A stretch of 64,000 bases of DNA from Bugula neritina. Taxonomy: Eukaryota; Bryozoa; Gymnolaemata; Cheilostomatida; Bugulidae. Made by a program: the position numbers and the translations under genes. The notes under the pieces were generated by a model, which saw nothing but the letters and a program-made list of their open reading frames with translations, made no database searches and had not been told where the DNA came from. This document shows, one piece after another, positions 25,430 through 37,800 of the stretch (position 1 is its first letter; every line of letters begins with the position of its first letter). The DNA lies in contig OZ037773.1 of the NCBI GenBank assembly GCA_964035545.1, positions 9,809,251 through 9,873,250 on the forward strand, in the 5' to 3' direction.

Positions 25430-25467
25430 GTATACTTACATAGAACTGCAGTCAGCATAAACAACAT
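24131..25467 (-). CDS. Small secreted protein with two thrombospondin type-1 repeats
   Basis: Four exons on the minus strand, all phase 1 junctions: 25467-25440, 25155-25096, 24832-24653 and 24306-24131 (TGA), giving 147 residues. The first exon plus the start of the second gives a short signal peptide (MLFMLTAVLCAITQSYG). The third exon is a typical TSP1 module with WSPWGEYEACSVTCGGG, a tryptophan motif for C-mannosylation and CSxTCGxG for O-fucosylation, followed by RRYRTC and ending CNTQCCP. The fourth exon holds a more divergent module (VWSDWSSW, then MRTRYC, HCRGRQC). An acceptor at 25476-25477 suggests a further 5' UTR exon upstream. No membrane segment follows, so it is probably a short extracellular matrix or signalling protein. 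It is transcribed toward the Fringe gene. Its specific identity is not recognised. Confidence 0.85.
25332..25425. repeat. (TA)n microsatellite
   Basis: About 90 bp of TA repeats in the first coding intron of the TSP1 gene, ending about 10 bp before the exon 1 donor region. Confidence 0.95.
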
Positions 25468-25475
25468 CTTCTTAT

Positions 25476-27681
<2,206 letters not shown>

Positions 27682-30520
27682 TCATAATTTTGCTACTTGA
27701 ACACAGAAAGTTGGTTGGTAAAGCTGAGGCTCCCAAATTGCACTCTTTTTGAATGGATCAGGCACAGGCAGGCAACTTCGTGTTGAAGGTCCTAAAATTT
27801 AGAAATGTGATAAATAGTCATATATTTTATATAATCAATACATTATTATGCTGCGCATGTCATAGAGTGCACAGAATGCCTTGTTTGAATAGGGTGCCTT
27901 GCTTAGCCATAGGGCTTATCGAGAAATAAACTAAACCACAGTAATTACTATACTATAGGCCTACTAAATAAAGTTTGCTCAAAATTGTCCCATTGGGATA
28001 TTTTTTAACAAGCTGCATAAAAAGCATTCGAGCAAATAGCTTTGATTCAGCTCCTACATACTTACTACAGCAAGCTCATCTGCAAAAAATGTTTTATAAT
28101 ACATTATTATTGTGCAATAAATTATGGTCTATCCCGAAGGAATATAGGTATTGTATCTGACAGATGAATTACATGCAGTAGCGTATGGAGTGCCAAATGG
28201 TCAAAAATTCGCTTATTGTTGTATCTCCATACCACATTGGTGAGATAAGCTCAGTGGTTTATGCGACTGATTGAGGTATATACAGTGCTGTGAAAAAGTT
28301 TAAGGACGCTTGCAGAAATTTCTATGTATTTCTATGTATTGTTTAATAGGCATTTCTTGGAAGTTCTTAGTATTTTCCTGCAAGTTCTATATATCAAAAG
28401 GACCCTTAGAATGTGCACTACAATTTCCACCATATAAATTCCTACTGCTTTGATGTTTTCTACCTATTTTCGGGCTAACTATACAAGCAGCTAAGAAAGC
28501 GCAACTCCTGTGTTTTTATGTTTCCAAAGTTTATCGTTTCTGATAATCACAAAAGGCTAAACAGTGAAATTTGACTTTGTACATGGCATCATGATACCAT
28601 AAAGTATGACTTTCTTTCATAATTTGAAATCTGTCATTTAGTTGTAAGCTTTTACATGGTGTCCACTTAGGTGCTACGCATAGACAAAATGAGAGCTGTA
28701 AATCTTACTTCAAAAGCAAGGTTTGTAATAATCTTTTTGCATAACGAAGGTTATTCAATTAGGAAAATATCTGAAAAGGTTGGCAAAGCAAAGACAATTG
28801 TTTATCAAATTATCAAGAAGTTCATGGAGACTGGCAGTGTAGCAGATCGACCTGAAAGTGGACGACCAAGAATAAGCACACTCGGAGATGACAAGGTTTT
28901 CATTAGGATCAGCAAGAAAAATTGCCATAAAACAAGTCCTTAGTTGGCAAAGAATGATCAGAATCAACAGGAACAACAGCTTCGACATCCCTGATAAGGC
29001 GAAGACTGCTGAGCCATGGTCTATGTGTCTGCAAAGCAAAAAGGAAGCCTCTACTAACCAAGAAGTAGCGAAAAAACCGGCTACGGTGGGCCAAGGAGCA
29101 TGGTAGTTAGACAGTGAATGATTAGAAAAAAGTAATTATTTCAGAGAAATCTACATTTAATGTGAACAATCATGCTAAAAACTGTTTTGTTAGAAGATAT
29201 CAGTATGAGGAATATAACCCGTAATGTATTCTTACAACAATTAAGCACCCTATCGGTGTTATGTTCTGGGGTTGTATAACATCAAAAGGTGTAGGTCGAC
29301 TCAGTAATTGCTCTAAAATGATGTTAATGCCCAAAAATATGTAGAGAGTCTCAATGCTAAACTTCTTCCAATTATAAAAAAAACTTCTTTTTAAATGAAA
29401 TTAACATATTTGAAGATGACAATGCACCATGCCATTGGGCAAAAACTGTTAAAGAGTGGATGAAAAAGCAAAGGGTCTCAACGCTTAACTGGCCAGCCCA
29501 AAGCCGGGACTTGAACCCAATAAGAAATCCATGGTCAAGAATGGCTAAAATAGTCTCTTCACAGAAGCCAACAACTAATGTGACACTCATAGAGCCTGTA
29601 ATTCATGCATAGCATCATGTTGTGACTGAAAACGAGTTGGAGAAGCTGTACGGGTCGATGCCTGGTCGCTGCCGACTAGTGATTGAGAATAAAGGCTGGC
29701 CAACAAAACATTAATACTAAAATTTAAAGCACTGTGTGTTGCAATGCTGCTATAATGTGTATAAAAAATCACATATATTTTTCTATGTTTCAAGTAAAAT
29801 ATTTTCATGTCCTACAGTACACACAAATTGTGAGAACATCGAATAATTCCCATATATGCATAGTATCTCATTATTTCACCCAAACTTTGAAAGGAAGTGA
29901 AAAGAGACACTAATAATTTATATAAATGAGATAAGGAGATCTTAAGGATCATTTTGATAGGTATCATCCCTATGGAAATGCTTTTGTTATGTCTTAAAAT
30001 TAGCTTGGAACATTGCTATTATGGAAAACAATGAGGCGTCCTTAAACTTTTTCACAGCACTGTATATTCTGATTGTATATTCTCTCAGAAATCAATTTCA
30101 TAGTACTCATTGGTACTACTTGCTGGACGTCCTTGCTGGTAGGTTAGGCAATTTGTAATTGCTATAGGTCACAACCATTTGCAGTTGCAAAGAATAATCA
30201 TGTTGTTTATTGCCAGGGAAAGAAATTTCAACAAAAACAGAAAACAGCCTTGACTGTAATTAAGTAAAAATTCATATTTAATGTGAAACAATTTCAACCA
30301 GGGTTTTTGTTATAAAATTAGTAAAGGAGCTAGTAATATTTCAATACTTCTTTAGAATATACTTCCTAGTGGCACATAAAGTACCTACCATTGAGCTGAT
30401 ATCCGCTGTCACATGTATAGGTTAGTTTAGAATAAAGTTTATTCGAATCAGAGGCTGAAATACTGCCATGTTCAGGTGCAGATAACTTTGCACATCTCAC
30501 ATCAGCAAAGAAAATGTTTC
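27682..30520 (-). CDS. Sushi (CCP) domain protein, last two exons
   Basis: Exon 30520-30389 (phase 1 to 1) encodes most of a complement control protein module: ADVRCAKLSAPEHGSISA, then KLTYTCDSGYQLNG, with the family's C-x-L-x-x-P-x-x-G and YxCxxGYxLxG patterns. Exon 27791-27682 completes it with STRSCLPVP, IWEPQL and a final Cys, then TGA. The splice phases join correctly. The intron contains the 1.78-kb Tc1-type element at 28283-30062, which does not touch the splice sites. No signal peptide or upstream exon can be recognised to the right. That region is rearranged (a truncated copy of the first Sushi exon lies at 32443-32520), so the gene may be incomplete or dead. Extracellular adhesion or binding role inferred from the fold only. 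Confidence 0.65.
28283..30062 (+). mobile_element. Tc1-type DNA transposon (inactive)
   Basis: The element starts CAGTGCTGTGAAAAAG and ends with the inverted copy CTTTTTCACAGCACTG. The inverted repeats match perfectly over 27 bp (28283-28309 and 30036-30062). Both ends are flanked by TA (28281-28282, 30063-30064), the target duplication of Tc1/mariner elements. Length is 1780 bp. It carries one broken transposase gene and lies within an intron of the Sushi-domain gene. Confidence 0.95.
28671..29714 (+). pseudogene. Tc1-type transposase pseudogene
   Basis: The N-terminus (28671-28943) is an intact helix-turn-helix region: IRKISEKVGKAKTIVYQIIK followed by GSVADRPESGRPR. Beyond this the frame is broken by shifts and stops, but DDE-family blocks remain recognisable: RLRWAKEH near 29080, VMFWGCITSKG near 29262, FEDDNAPCHWAKTVKEWM near 29411 and NWPAQSRDLNPIRNPW near 29490. 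The final block should carry the third catalytic acidic residue (LNPIENLW in active relatives), but here it is Arg. Frameshifts plus this loss make an active protein impossible. Confidence 0.9.
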
Positions 30521-30893
30521 CTAGAATGTTAAGGTAATTGGTAAATTTACTGATAAAGTATTGCGCGTGAAAAGTATTTCACTTAATTATAGTATCATGG
30601 AATTGTAAATGTTTGTGGAAATAGTATTTAGTACTATATACATTATATATAGTTTATTCAAAGAAATCAAACGATAGTTTGGTGAAAAATTTACTTTCAA
30701 TCGGAAACTTACTTTAAATTGTGTAACTTAAATTTTAATGAATGCAATACACAAATGCTTGTTCAAGAAAACTGAATAATATATTTGAATTAAGTATTGT
30801 TTTGCTGACTTCAGTCAAAGTGACTAATTTAATAGTTGAACTTTTTTGAGAGCATAACAGCGTTTCAAAATAACTATATTATTTTCCTTTGCT
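30447..30893. repeat. Direct duplication, copy A
   Basis: Contains the 5' two-thirds of the Sushi exon and its upstream intron. It matches 32440-32863 in the same orientation through shared segments such as ggctgaaatactgccatgtt, gtgaaaagtatttcactt and agtatcatggaattgtaaat, up to ttttcctttgct. Similarity stops at the same point in both copies. Confidence 0.85.
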
Positions 30894-30896
30894 CAG

Positions 30897-31736
30897 ATTG
30901 TGAAAGATAATTATTATAGGTATATTCTTATATACCTTAAAGCTGTTTGTTATTGTTGGATTATGTTCGAGAAGCTTTAAAGTAATTATATAAAACAACT
31001 ATGGTCACTAAATTACACTAGTTACCTGGCTGTACTATAATGTTTACATAATATGTTGCTAATACACTATACTTACCTGTACTAATACACTATATACTTA
31101 CCTTGTACTAATACACTATATACTTACCTGTACTAATACACTATACTTACCTGTACTAATACACTATACTTACCTGTACTAATACACTATATACTTACCT
31201 GTACTAATACACTATACTTACCTGTACTAATACACTATACTTACCTGTACTAATACACTATACTTGCCTCTTACTATTACACTATACTTATCTCTTACTA
31301 TATAATACACTATGCTTATCTCTTAGACTCTTACTATAACACACTATACTTACCTCTTACTATAATAAACTATACTTACATCTTACTGTCACACTACACT
31401 TACCTTTTACTAATACATATAGCAGATTTCCAATTAAACAGCTGTAGATCAAAAAAAGATTAAAATGCTGCATTGTATAAAGTATTAGATTAATTCTCTC
31501 TTTAAAACAGTGTTCACATATGGTAATTAAATTCACAGTGATTAATTTAAAGCCAGAAATGTATGGGTAGTTGGTTGTGAGAAATTATGCACATGGAATT
31601 TTTATCAGAGATGATAAAAGCATGTGTATATATAACTATTCTATGTCTATTCTTTGAGAGAAGGAAACAACTCCCAATAACATATGAGTCTTCAACTAGA
31701 TTTTCTATACATATCTTCTCGAGATCATATGGCATC
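30897..31736. repeat. Inverted duplication, copy B
   Basis: Matches, in reverse complement, 43190-43797, which lies just downstream of the plus-strand ENaC gene. Shared stretches include catatgagtcttcaactaga, ttatgcacat next to tttttatcagagatgat, and cattgtataaagtattagat. It contains the 23-bp tandem repeat at 31059-31413, which is much shorter in the other copy. Confidence 0.85.
31059..31413. repeat. 23-bp tandem repeat
   Basis: About a dozen copies of ctaatacactatacttacctgta-like units. The first eight or so are nearly perfect; later ones degenerate to cttactat. The repeat includes a cttacct motif, which on the minus strand reads as a splice-donor-like AG|GTAAG. Confidence 0.9.
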
Positions 31737-32439
31737 CGTATAGGTAATGCATGTCATATCTAACCAAAGGAGGGGAGAGAAAATTGTGTATTTTGCTCAA
31801 ATAATTATTATACAAGTTTCAATTGAGTATCGATCGTTAAGCTTGAGCTTTTTGGATATATTACCATTTAATAAAACAACTACATTATTAAAGCCAAAAA
31901 AAAAATAAGTACATGGGCAGGTGCCAGCTATAGCAGCAAAATCCAGCATATATCTCTATAGTCATTATATAGTTATGTTCACCTGTATTAGTACTCAGGT
32001 AAGTAGTGTAGTGAGTAATATCTAAATAGTTTCAACAAACACTTCTGTGCAATAGAAATGCTACTACCGCTACGGGTAGACATGTATTTGCAGGTGTTTG
32101 CAAGTCTCACAGTCTACATCATTTAAATGCGAAAGTTATATAAATATTTAGTTAATTGCTTTTATTTTGGAATGACAACTCTGGCTGTTTTAAAATATGA
32201 TTTTCATACTCTATAATATTTCATTTGATGTTATGTAATGCAAAGTCAAATGCATGATAACTTAGAGAAATTGTCATTATATATCTGTGTGCATGCAGTT
32301 CCTTATTGGTATCTGTAAGAATGCATAATTTAAAGGGCCGCTGTGAGTTTGCTTGCTTTGCATTGCTTATCATCACGTTTAGTGTTTATAGCTTATATGC
32401 TGCTATATACATAATACCTCTATTTTATTGAAGAGTAGT
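31737..32439. other. Non-coding stretch between duplications
   Basis: No exon, repeat family or RNA recognised. It separates copy B of the inverted duplication from copy A' of the direct duplication. Confidence 0.4.
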
Positions 32440-32863
32440 TATATGGCTGAAATACTGCCATGTTCAGGTGGAGATATCTTCACACACTTCACATCAGCAA
32501 AAGAAATGCTTCTTAGAATATTAAGGTAAAGTATTGCACGTGAAAAGTATTTCACTTAATTAGTATCATGGAATTGTAAATGTATGTGAAAATAATATTT
32601 AAGACTACATTATAGTGCATTCGAAGAATAAGTCAAACAATAGCAATTGCATATTGGGAAAAAATTTACTTTACATTGTGTGACTTAAACTTTATTGAAT
32701 TCAATCTACAAATGCTTCAATTTGGAAACAAAATAATATATATTTAAATTTATTATTGTTTTGCTAACTTCAGTTAAAATGACTAGTTTGATAGTTGAAT
32801 CTTTTTGAGAGTATAACCGTGTTATATAATAATAATTACATTGTTTTCCTTTGCTGCATTAGT
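32440..32863. repeat. Direct duplication, copy A', with truncated Sushi exon
   Basis: Counterpart of 30447-30893. It retains only part of the Sushi exon on the minus strand (ADVKCVKISPPEHGSISA-like). The acceptor is altered (ttctaag instead of ttctag) and the exon is cut off at 32442, so it is a dead exon. The ENaC palindrome arm begins immediately after this copy ends. Confidence 0.8.
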
Positions 32864-33512
32864 TCAAGATTTATATAGTTTTCTAATAATTTGATGTTAT
32901 TTATAGCAAGAGTTGAAGCTACTCTAATTTGCATGTGCAACTTGGTACAGATTTTATGATTTGATATGACTTCTGCACTGTAATGTTGGTGGTTCTGGCA
33001 TTGGGATGGGAGTTGTCAATCACTGTACTGTTGGTGCTGTCAATAGAGTTAGAATTGTGTGCTCCTGCACTTTTTGCATCAAAATAGGAGTTATGTGTTC
33101 CGGTGGTTCATGTGCTGTTATTGGAGATAGAGTTGTCTTTCCCTGAATTGTAAGTGTTTAGTTTAGCTAAAGTTCTTAGCATGAGGTGTGCTGCATCCAC
33201 CAAACAAATCGGTCAGCGTAAATCATGAGCGAGACAATCACGAATTACAATTATCTAGTTTCTATACTAGTCCAGAAAGTGTCTAAACGATGAGCTCCCA
33301 CTACATGTTTATTCAAACATATCTATTTGAAACTTAATTCGTAGTCCTGAGAAGAGCTATTGAGGTTAAAAAATAACTCATAATACGTGATTGGTTAACA
33401 CTTTTTGTCAATCACAGCAATTGACAATATCTCAGTATGCTGAAAACTAGATTGGATACCAATCAAAGTGATACCACGATCAAAACCTGGATTGTGAAAA
33501 ATTCAGCTATGT

Positions 33513-33665
33513 GCATTAGAGTGTATAATAACGAGCTTGTTCAACCCTGGAGAGGAGACTGCGGAGTGCCACCAGACTGAAACTCTAACCGAGCTGGAGG
33601 AAGCATTACTTCCCTTGCAGATAAAAACTGAGGCTGATAATGCAGCCAAACATCAAATCCTGTAA
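33513..33665 (+). CDS. Candidate small exon conserved in both palindrome arms (left)
   Basis: Open frame of 50 codons plus stop, preceded by a possible acceptor (attcag at 33501-33506). It reads LFNPGEETAECHQTETL and ELEEALLPLQIKTEADN and stops after HQIL. The right-arm copy (55451-55296) keeps the same frame and stop position and differs by a net 3-nt in-frame insertion. Conservation of frame suggests coding. It may be a tail exon of an unrecognised gene or a relic. No family recognised. Confidence 0.35.
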   Translation, partial: ALECIITSLFNPGEETAECHQTETLTELEEALLPLQIKTEADNAAKHQIL

Positions 33666-33903
33666 TAGAAGATACAGAAGGGTAAGGGATAAACCTTCAA
33701 AATTATTCTAAATACTAATGTAACTAATTTTAACTTGCTCATGACCACTCCCATCGACTTATCTTGATAAATCTTATATAGTGACATATTTATATATGTA
33801 TGCTGGTACACTTTTCTTGTGACTATATGCCCATATGCGCATATACTAGGAGCGAATATTATTCATCGCGAGTTAGTGAATAGCTAGACAAAAGTATGTG
33901 GCT

Positions 33904-34017
33904 GGGCAAATATCAGATATGCTGGGTTTTGCTGTTTATAACTGGTATTGGCGTGTTTATATACTTTTGTTGTAAACTGATAATATACAATATCAAAACA
34001 ATATATGAGTCTAAATG
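33904..34017 (+). pseudogene. Duplicated TM1 exon of ENaC, relict (left arm)
   Basis: Resembles exon 2 of the ENaC gene (35454-35588): it encodes a Gly-Lys followed by ICWVLLFITGI and YFCCKLII, then diverges. There is no proper GTAAGT donor at the expected end and no preceding exon. A matching, frame-shifted relic sits in the right arm at 54940-55046, so the exon duplication predates the palindrome. Confidence 0.75.
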
Positions 34018-34866
34018 TTATATAGGTGCAAATTAAAAGACATGCAACATCAAAATATTGTAATCTAGGTATTTCTTGCTGAACTTTATAACTTAGGTTT
34101 TTTAAGTTAAAAAAGACTATGGTTTTTACTATTGATAGTCCAATTTTGTGATGCTTTAGCATATCTATGTTATTTTCTCTATGACTAGTTAAAATTATCA
34201 AGTCATATGAACTTAATTTTGTTAAAACAGCCATGACATTCTAAATACCTCACATTATAATAGCCAATCATCTTAAAACTAACGAACATGTGAAAACAAT
34301 ATTGCAGACAAATTATGTTTGAATGCCTGCATGTCAGGTTAACTTTTTTGGAATTTTTGACAAAGTTTTTTTTATTTTATTATAGGCTCATTGATTTGAA
34401 TCATTTTTTGTAGTTTAATAATTATAAAATAAGATATTACATTATAATTATAGAGATCGACTGTTAATTAAACAATCTTTATAATTATATATACTTTTCA
34501 ACCAGTAAACATGTATACACTTATGCCTCAGTTTATCTATATTCCTAGTTCTACCAAAGGTGATAATATATTATCACCTTTCACTATAGTGACGAACAAA
34601 ATGAGTCATGCAAACTGAATTCTTTTAATGCCAGCATCATATTCTTAGGACAAGATGAGAGAGTAGAATATAAAACTAGTAGTATACCCACACAGATGTT
34701 ACAGGTAACAGTGACCTTTGAAAAGATGCATGATTCAGTTGCTTCTTTAAAACTTAACTATTCCAAACAGAATAAATCTGTGTAAATAATCCAACAACTC
34801 TACAATTTTAAGTGAAGAAAACTTTGGTATCTTGAGTAAACCTGCTGAATTTTCTTGACTCTTGAT

Positions 34867-37800
34867 ATGACAGACGACCAGCAAAACAGAATAAAGTTAA
34901 CTCCAAGGCTGAAGAAAGTTGTGCAGAATTTCTCAGAATCTACCAGTGCTCATGGACCTCCTAAGGTAACGTTTATTTTTTATGTCTTGCAACTATTTCA
35001 AACTAAAATGTAAAATAAGTTATGTTTGTATTAGTAAGAAACTTCATTCGTTACTGTATAATGTTTTGATTAGAACAAGAAGCTGTTGATATTTAAAAAT
35101 CCATAATAGTTATAAATATAAATTTTTAAGCAAAGAAATTCAAATATGCATACAAAAAATAATATTTTTATATTGTTTTTCAAAGATTATATACTGAGTC
35201 AAAATCTGTAAAACTCACAATGTGCTTTAGGCTTATTTTGATGGCAATTAATCTGCAAACTTTTAAGTTTAGGAAAATATTTTTCAGCCATTTTATTATA
35301 TGTTAAAGAGTAAACAAAGACTAATCTGCAAAGCATTAGACTAATATAATTTACGTTGAAACGTAAGTTTTATATAATTTTGTATTTATGCTGATGTGAT
35401 TTTGCAGAAAGAAGTGTAGAAAGTAGTTAGTAATTTATATTATCTCCTTATAGATAGTTGGACATAAATATGTGATTGGAAAGATATGTTGGGTGTTGCT
35501 ATTTATAACTGGTATCTGTGTGTTTACATACTTCTGTTGTAAACTGATAATACAATACAAACAATATGAGTCTACATTTCAAGTTGAGGTAAGTGCAAAT
35601 TACGAAAATATAGAATTTAGTTACTTTTTTATTCTTTTTTGAAGTTAATTTTTTAAAGTTTGATAATCTGTGCTGTTCAAATAGTATATGTTTTATTTTT
35701 TATGTTGCTGTTTTAATCATTAAACTTCGAACAATATTTTACAAGGTTTGCAATACAAACATAAATATGCCATTGTAAATATTGCAACTCCTATTAAAAT
35801 GTGAGATATAATTTAATGACTTAAAATATATTCTGACTGAGATTGCATAGATAAATGATCACGTTTTGAAGATAAGCACAAGTAAAATGATAATAAAATT
35901 TATAAAATATATCCGTAGTATTAACTAAGAAAAGCTTGTTCAGAACATTAAAGGCAAAATTATTAATTGCTTTTTTTACAAATAGATGAAGTATGGGCAG
36001 ATTCCCTTTCCTGCTGTATCTTTTTGCAATATCAATCCTTTTCGCCTGGATAAACTGCCACCCTCTGAACTACTAGATGTTGGATATATAGAAGGTTTTT
36101 ACGCGTTTGCGCAGAAAGAAGCTGGTAATGTAATTTACTTAGATTCAAGACTCTTAGCTTGCACTGTAGTGCCAGGTGTTAAACATAGATTACTCAGAAA
36201 TTCTAGTACTAGTGCTTTGCTTTTATGAATTAAGTTGCGGCCAACAAAAACTGGTATTATTTTTCTATGCTTGACTATCATATTGTGAGAGAATTTATAG
36301 GATAACCAATCAACACATATTTCATTGGAGTTGTCTTCACTATGTCTTGGAAAATTTTAGTAGCTATATGCTTCGCTAGGATAATTATAGCTAAACTTGG
36401 CATAATTTTCTGAGGCTTAAATCCTGTAAATATTAATAAAGCTTTTAGCGTAGTAAATAATTCCTTTGCGGTAATTGTTTGAATTATGTAAGCCAACCTC
36501 TGCCAAAGATCGGCGGTTCCGAAATTCGGAATTGTCAAAGTGCCAATATTCGGCATTTTTGCGATCCCTACATTTTGTGGGAATGCCCAATTTTCGGCAT
36601 TGTCGGGCCTTTTTTTTGTATATAAGGAGACGAGCTCCCAGAGTAGGGCAGTCTGCTATTGGAGCTCGCCGGATACAGACCTAACTACGCATACCATTTT
36701 GATACAACAATAAAAATTTCTTCTCTCTATACTACAACCTTACCTTGTAATTTCTATATCGGAGTTATGCTTCGAACTTAATTTCATTCTACCCACAAAA
36801 CTACTACAATATCAATCAAAGAGCGGTTTCTAATAAACAATAATTAAGTTGTATTATAAACACACGCACGCACACATATATTCATAGCATTAGTCTGAAC
36901 ATACACATAACATTAAGTAAAATAATTTCAGTTTCTTTCTTTTGTTGTATCTGAGGTCTTCCAGTTCAAAGCGAAGGCATCTAATTACTATCTATTAAAT
37001 TTTTGCTGATTTCTATATATTAATACAAATCAAATTTTCTCTATTTGGTCAAATATATAGTATTAAAAATTGGCGACAATGTGTTTTCTGGGTGACATCT
37101 GGTAAATATTTATCAATAATCAATGATCAATAATTTAATATGTTATAGAAGCTCAGTTCAAGCTCTACGACTATGTAGAAGCATTAAGAAGTCAAAATTC
37201 TGAAATGACTACAGAGTATCAAAGCAGCACAACAGCAAATTCTTCAGCACCTGAAAATCAAGATAACACAACTCTGTCATCTAGGAAGAAGCGTTCTTCA
37301 GGCAGCTTTTCCCACCCATCTTTCTTTTATAAAGACTTGGTAGGTTTCTTTTTGTGGCTATCATAATTACCATTAGCAAGAATATTTCAATATAACATGT
37401 CCCTTTGATGTGCACGCATGTGGAAACATACTTTTTTGTACCAAAACAGCCTAAAATCTTGACATTTCAAATTATCTAATAAATTACTCAGCACTGCTAA
37501 ATAGCTATTAATTCACTTAAAACTGACCTTGTGCAATATGGTCAAGGTCAAGTAATTAAAAGCAAGTTTTGAGTTGCTGCCTTACTTGCCATTCTTTTTT
37601 TCCTTATAGAATATGCTTTTACTCTTTAGCTTTACAATATTATTTTTATAGTTCAACCTTCATATTTTCATTTTGAAATGTCTTCAATCAGCATATCAAC
37701 ATGGTTTTTGATTTTTCATTATATTTAATATTATTTCAAAGTACTATAATATCCTCAGCAGTTTTGACCAAATTGCAATTATATGAAAGAAAAGAAAGAA

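Noticed and set aside
31059-31413. CRISPR-like array
   Set aside because: Units are contiguous 23-bp tandem copies without unique spacers, in a eukaryotic intergenic region.
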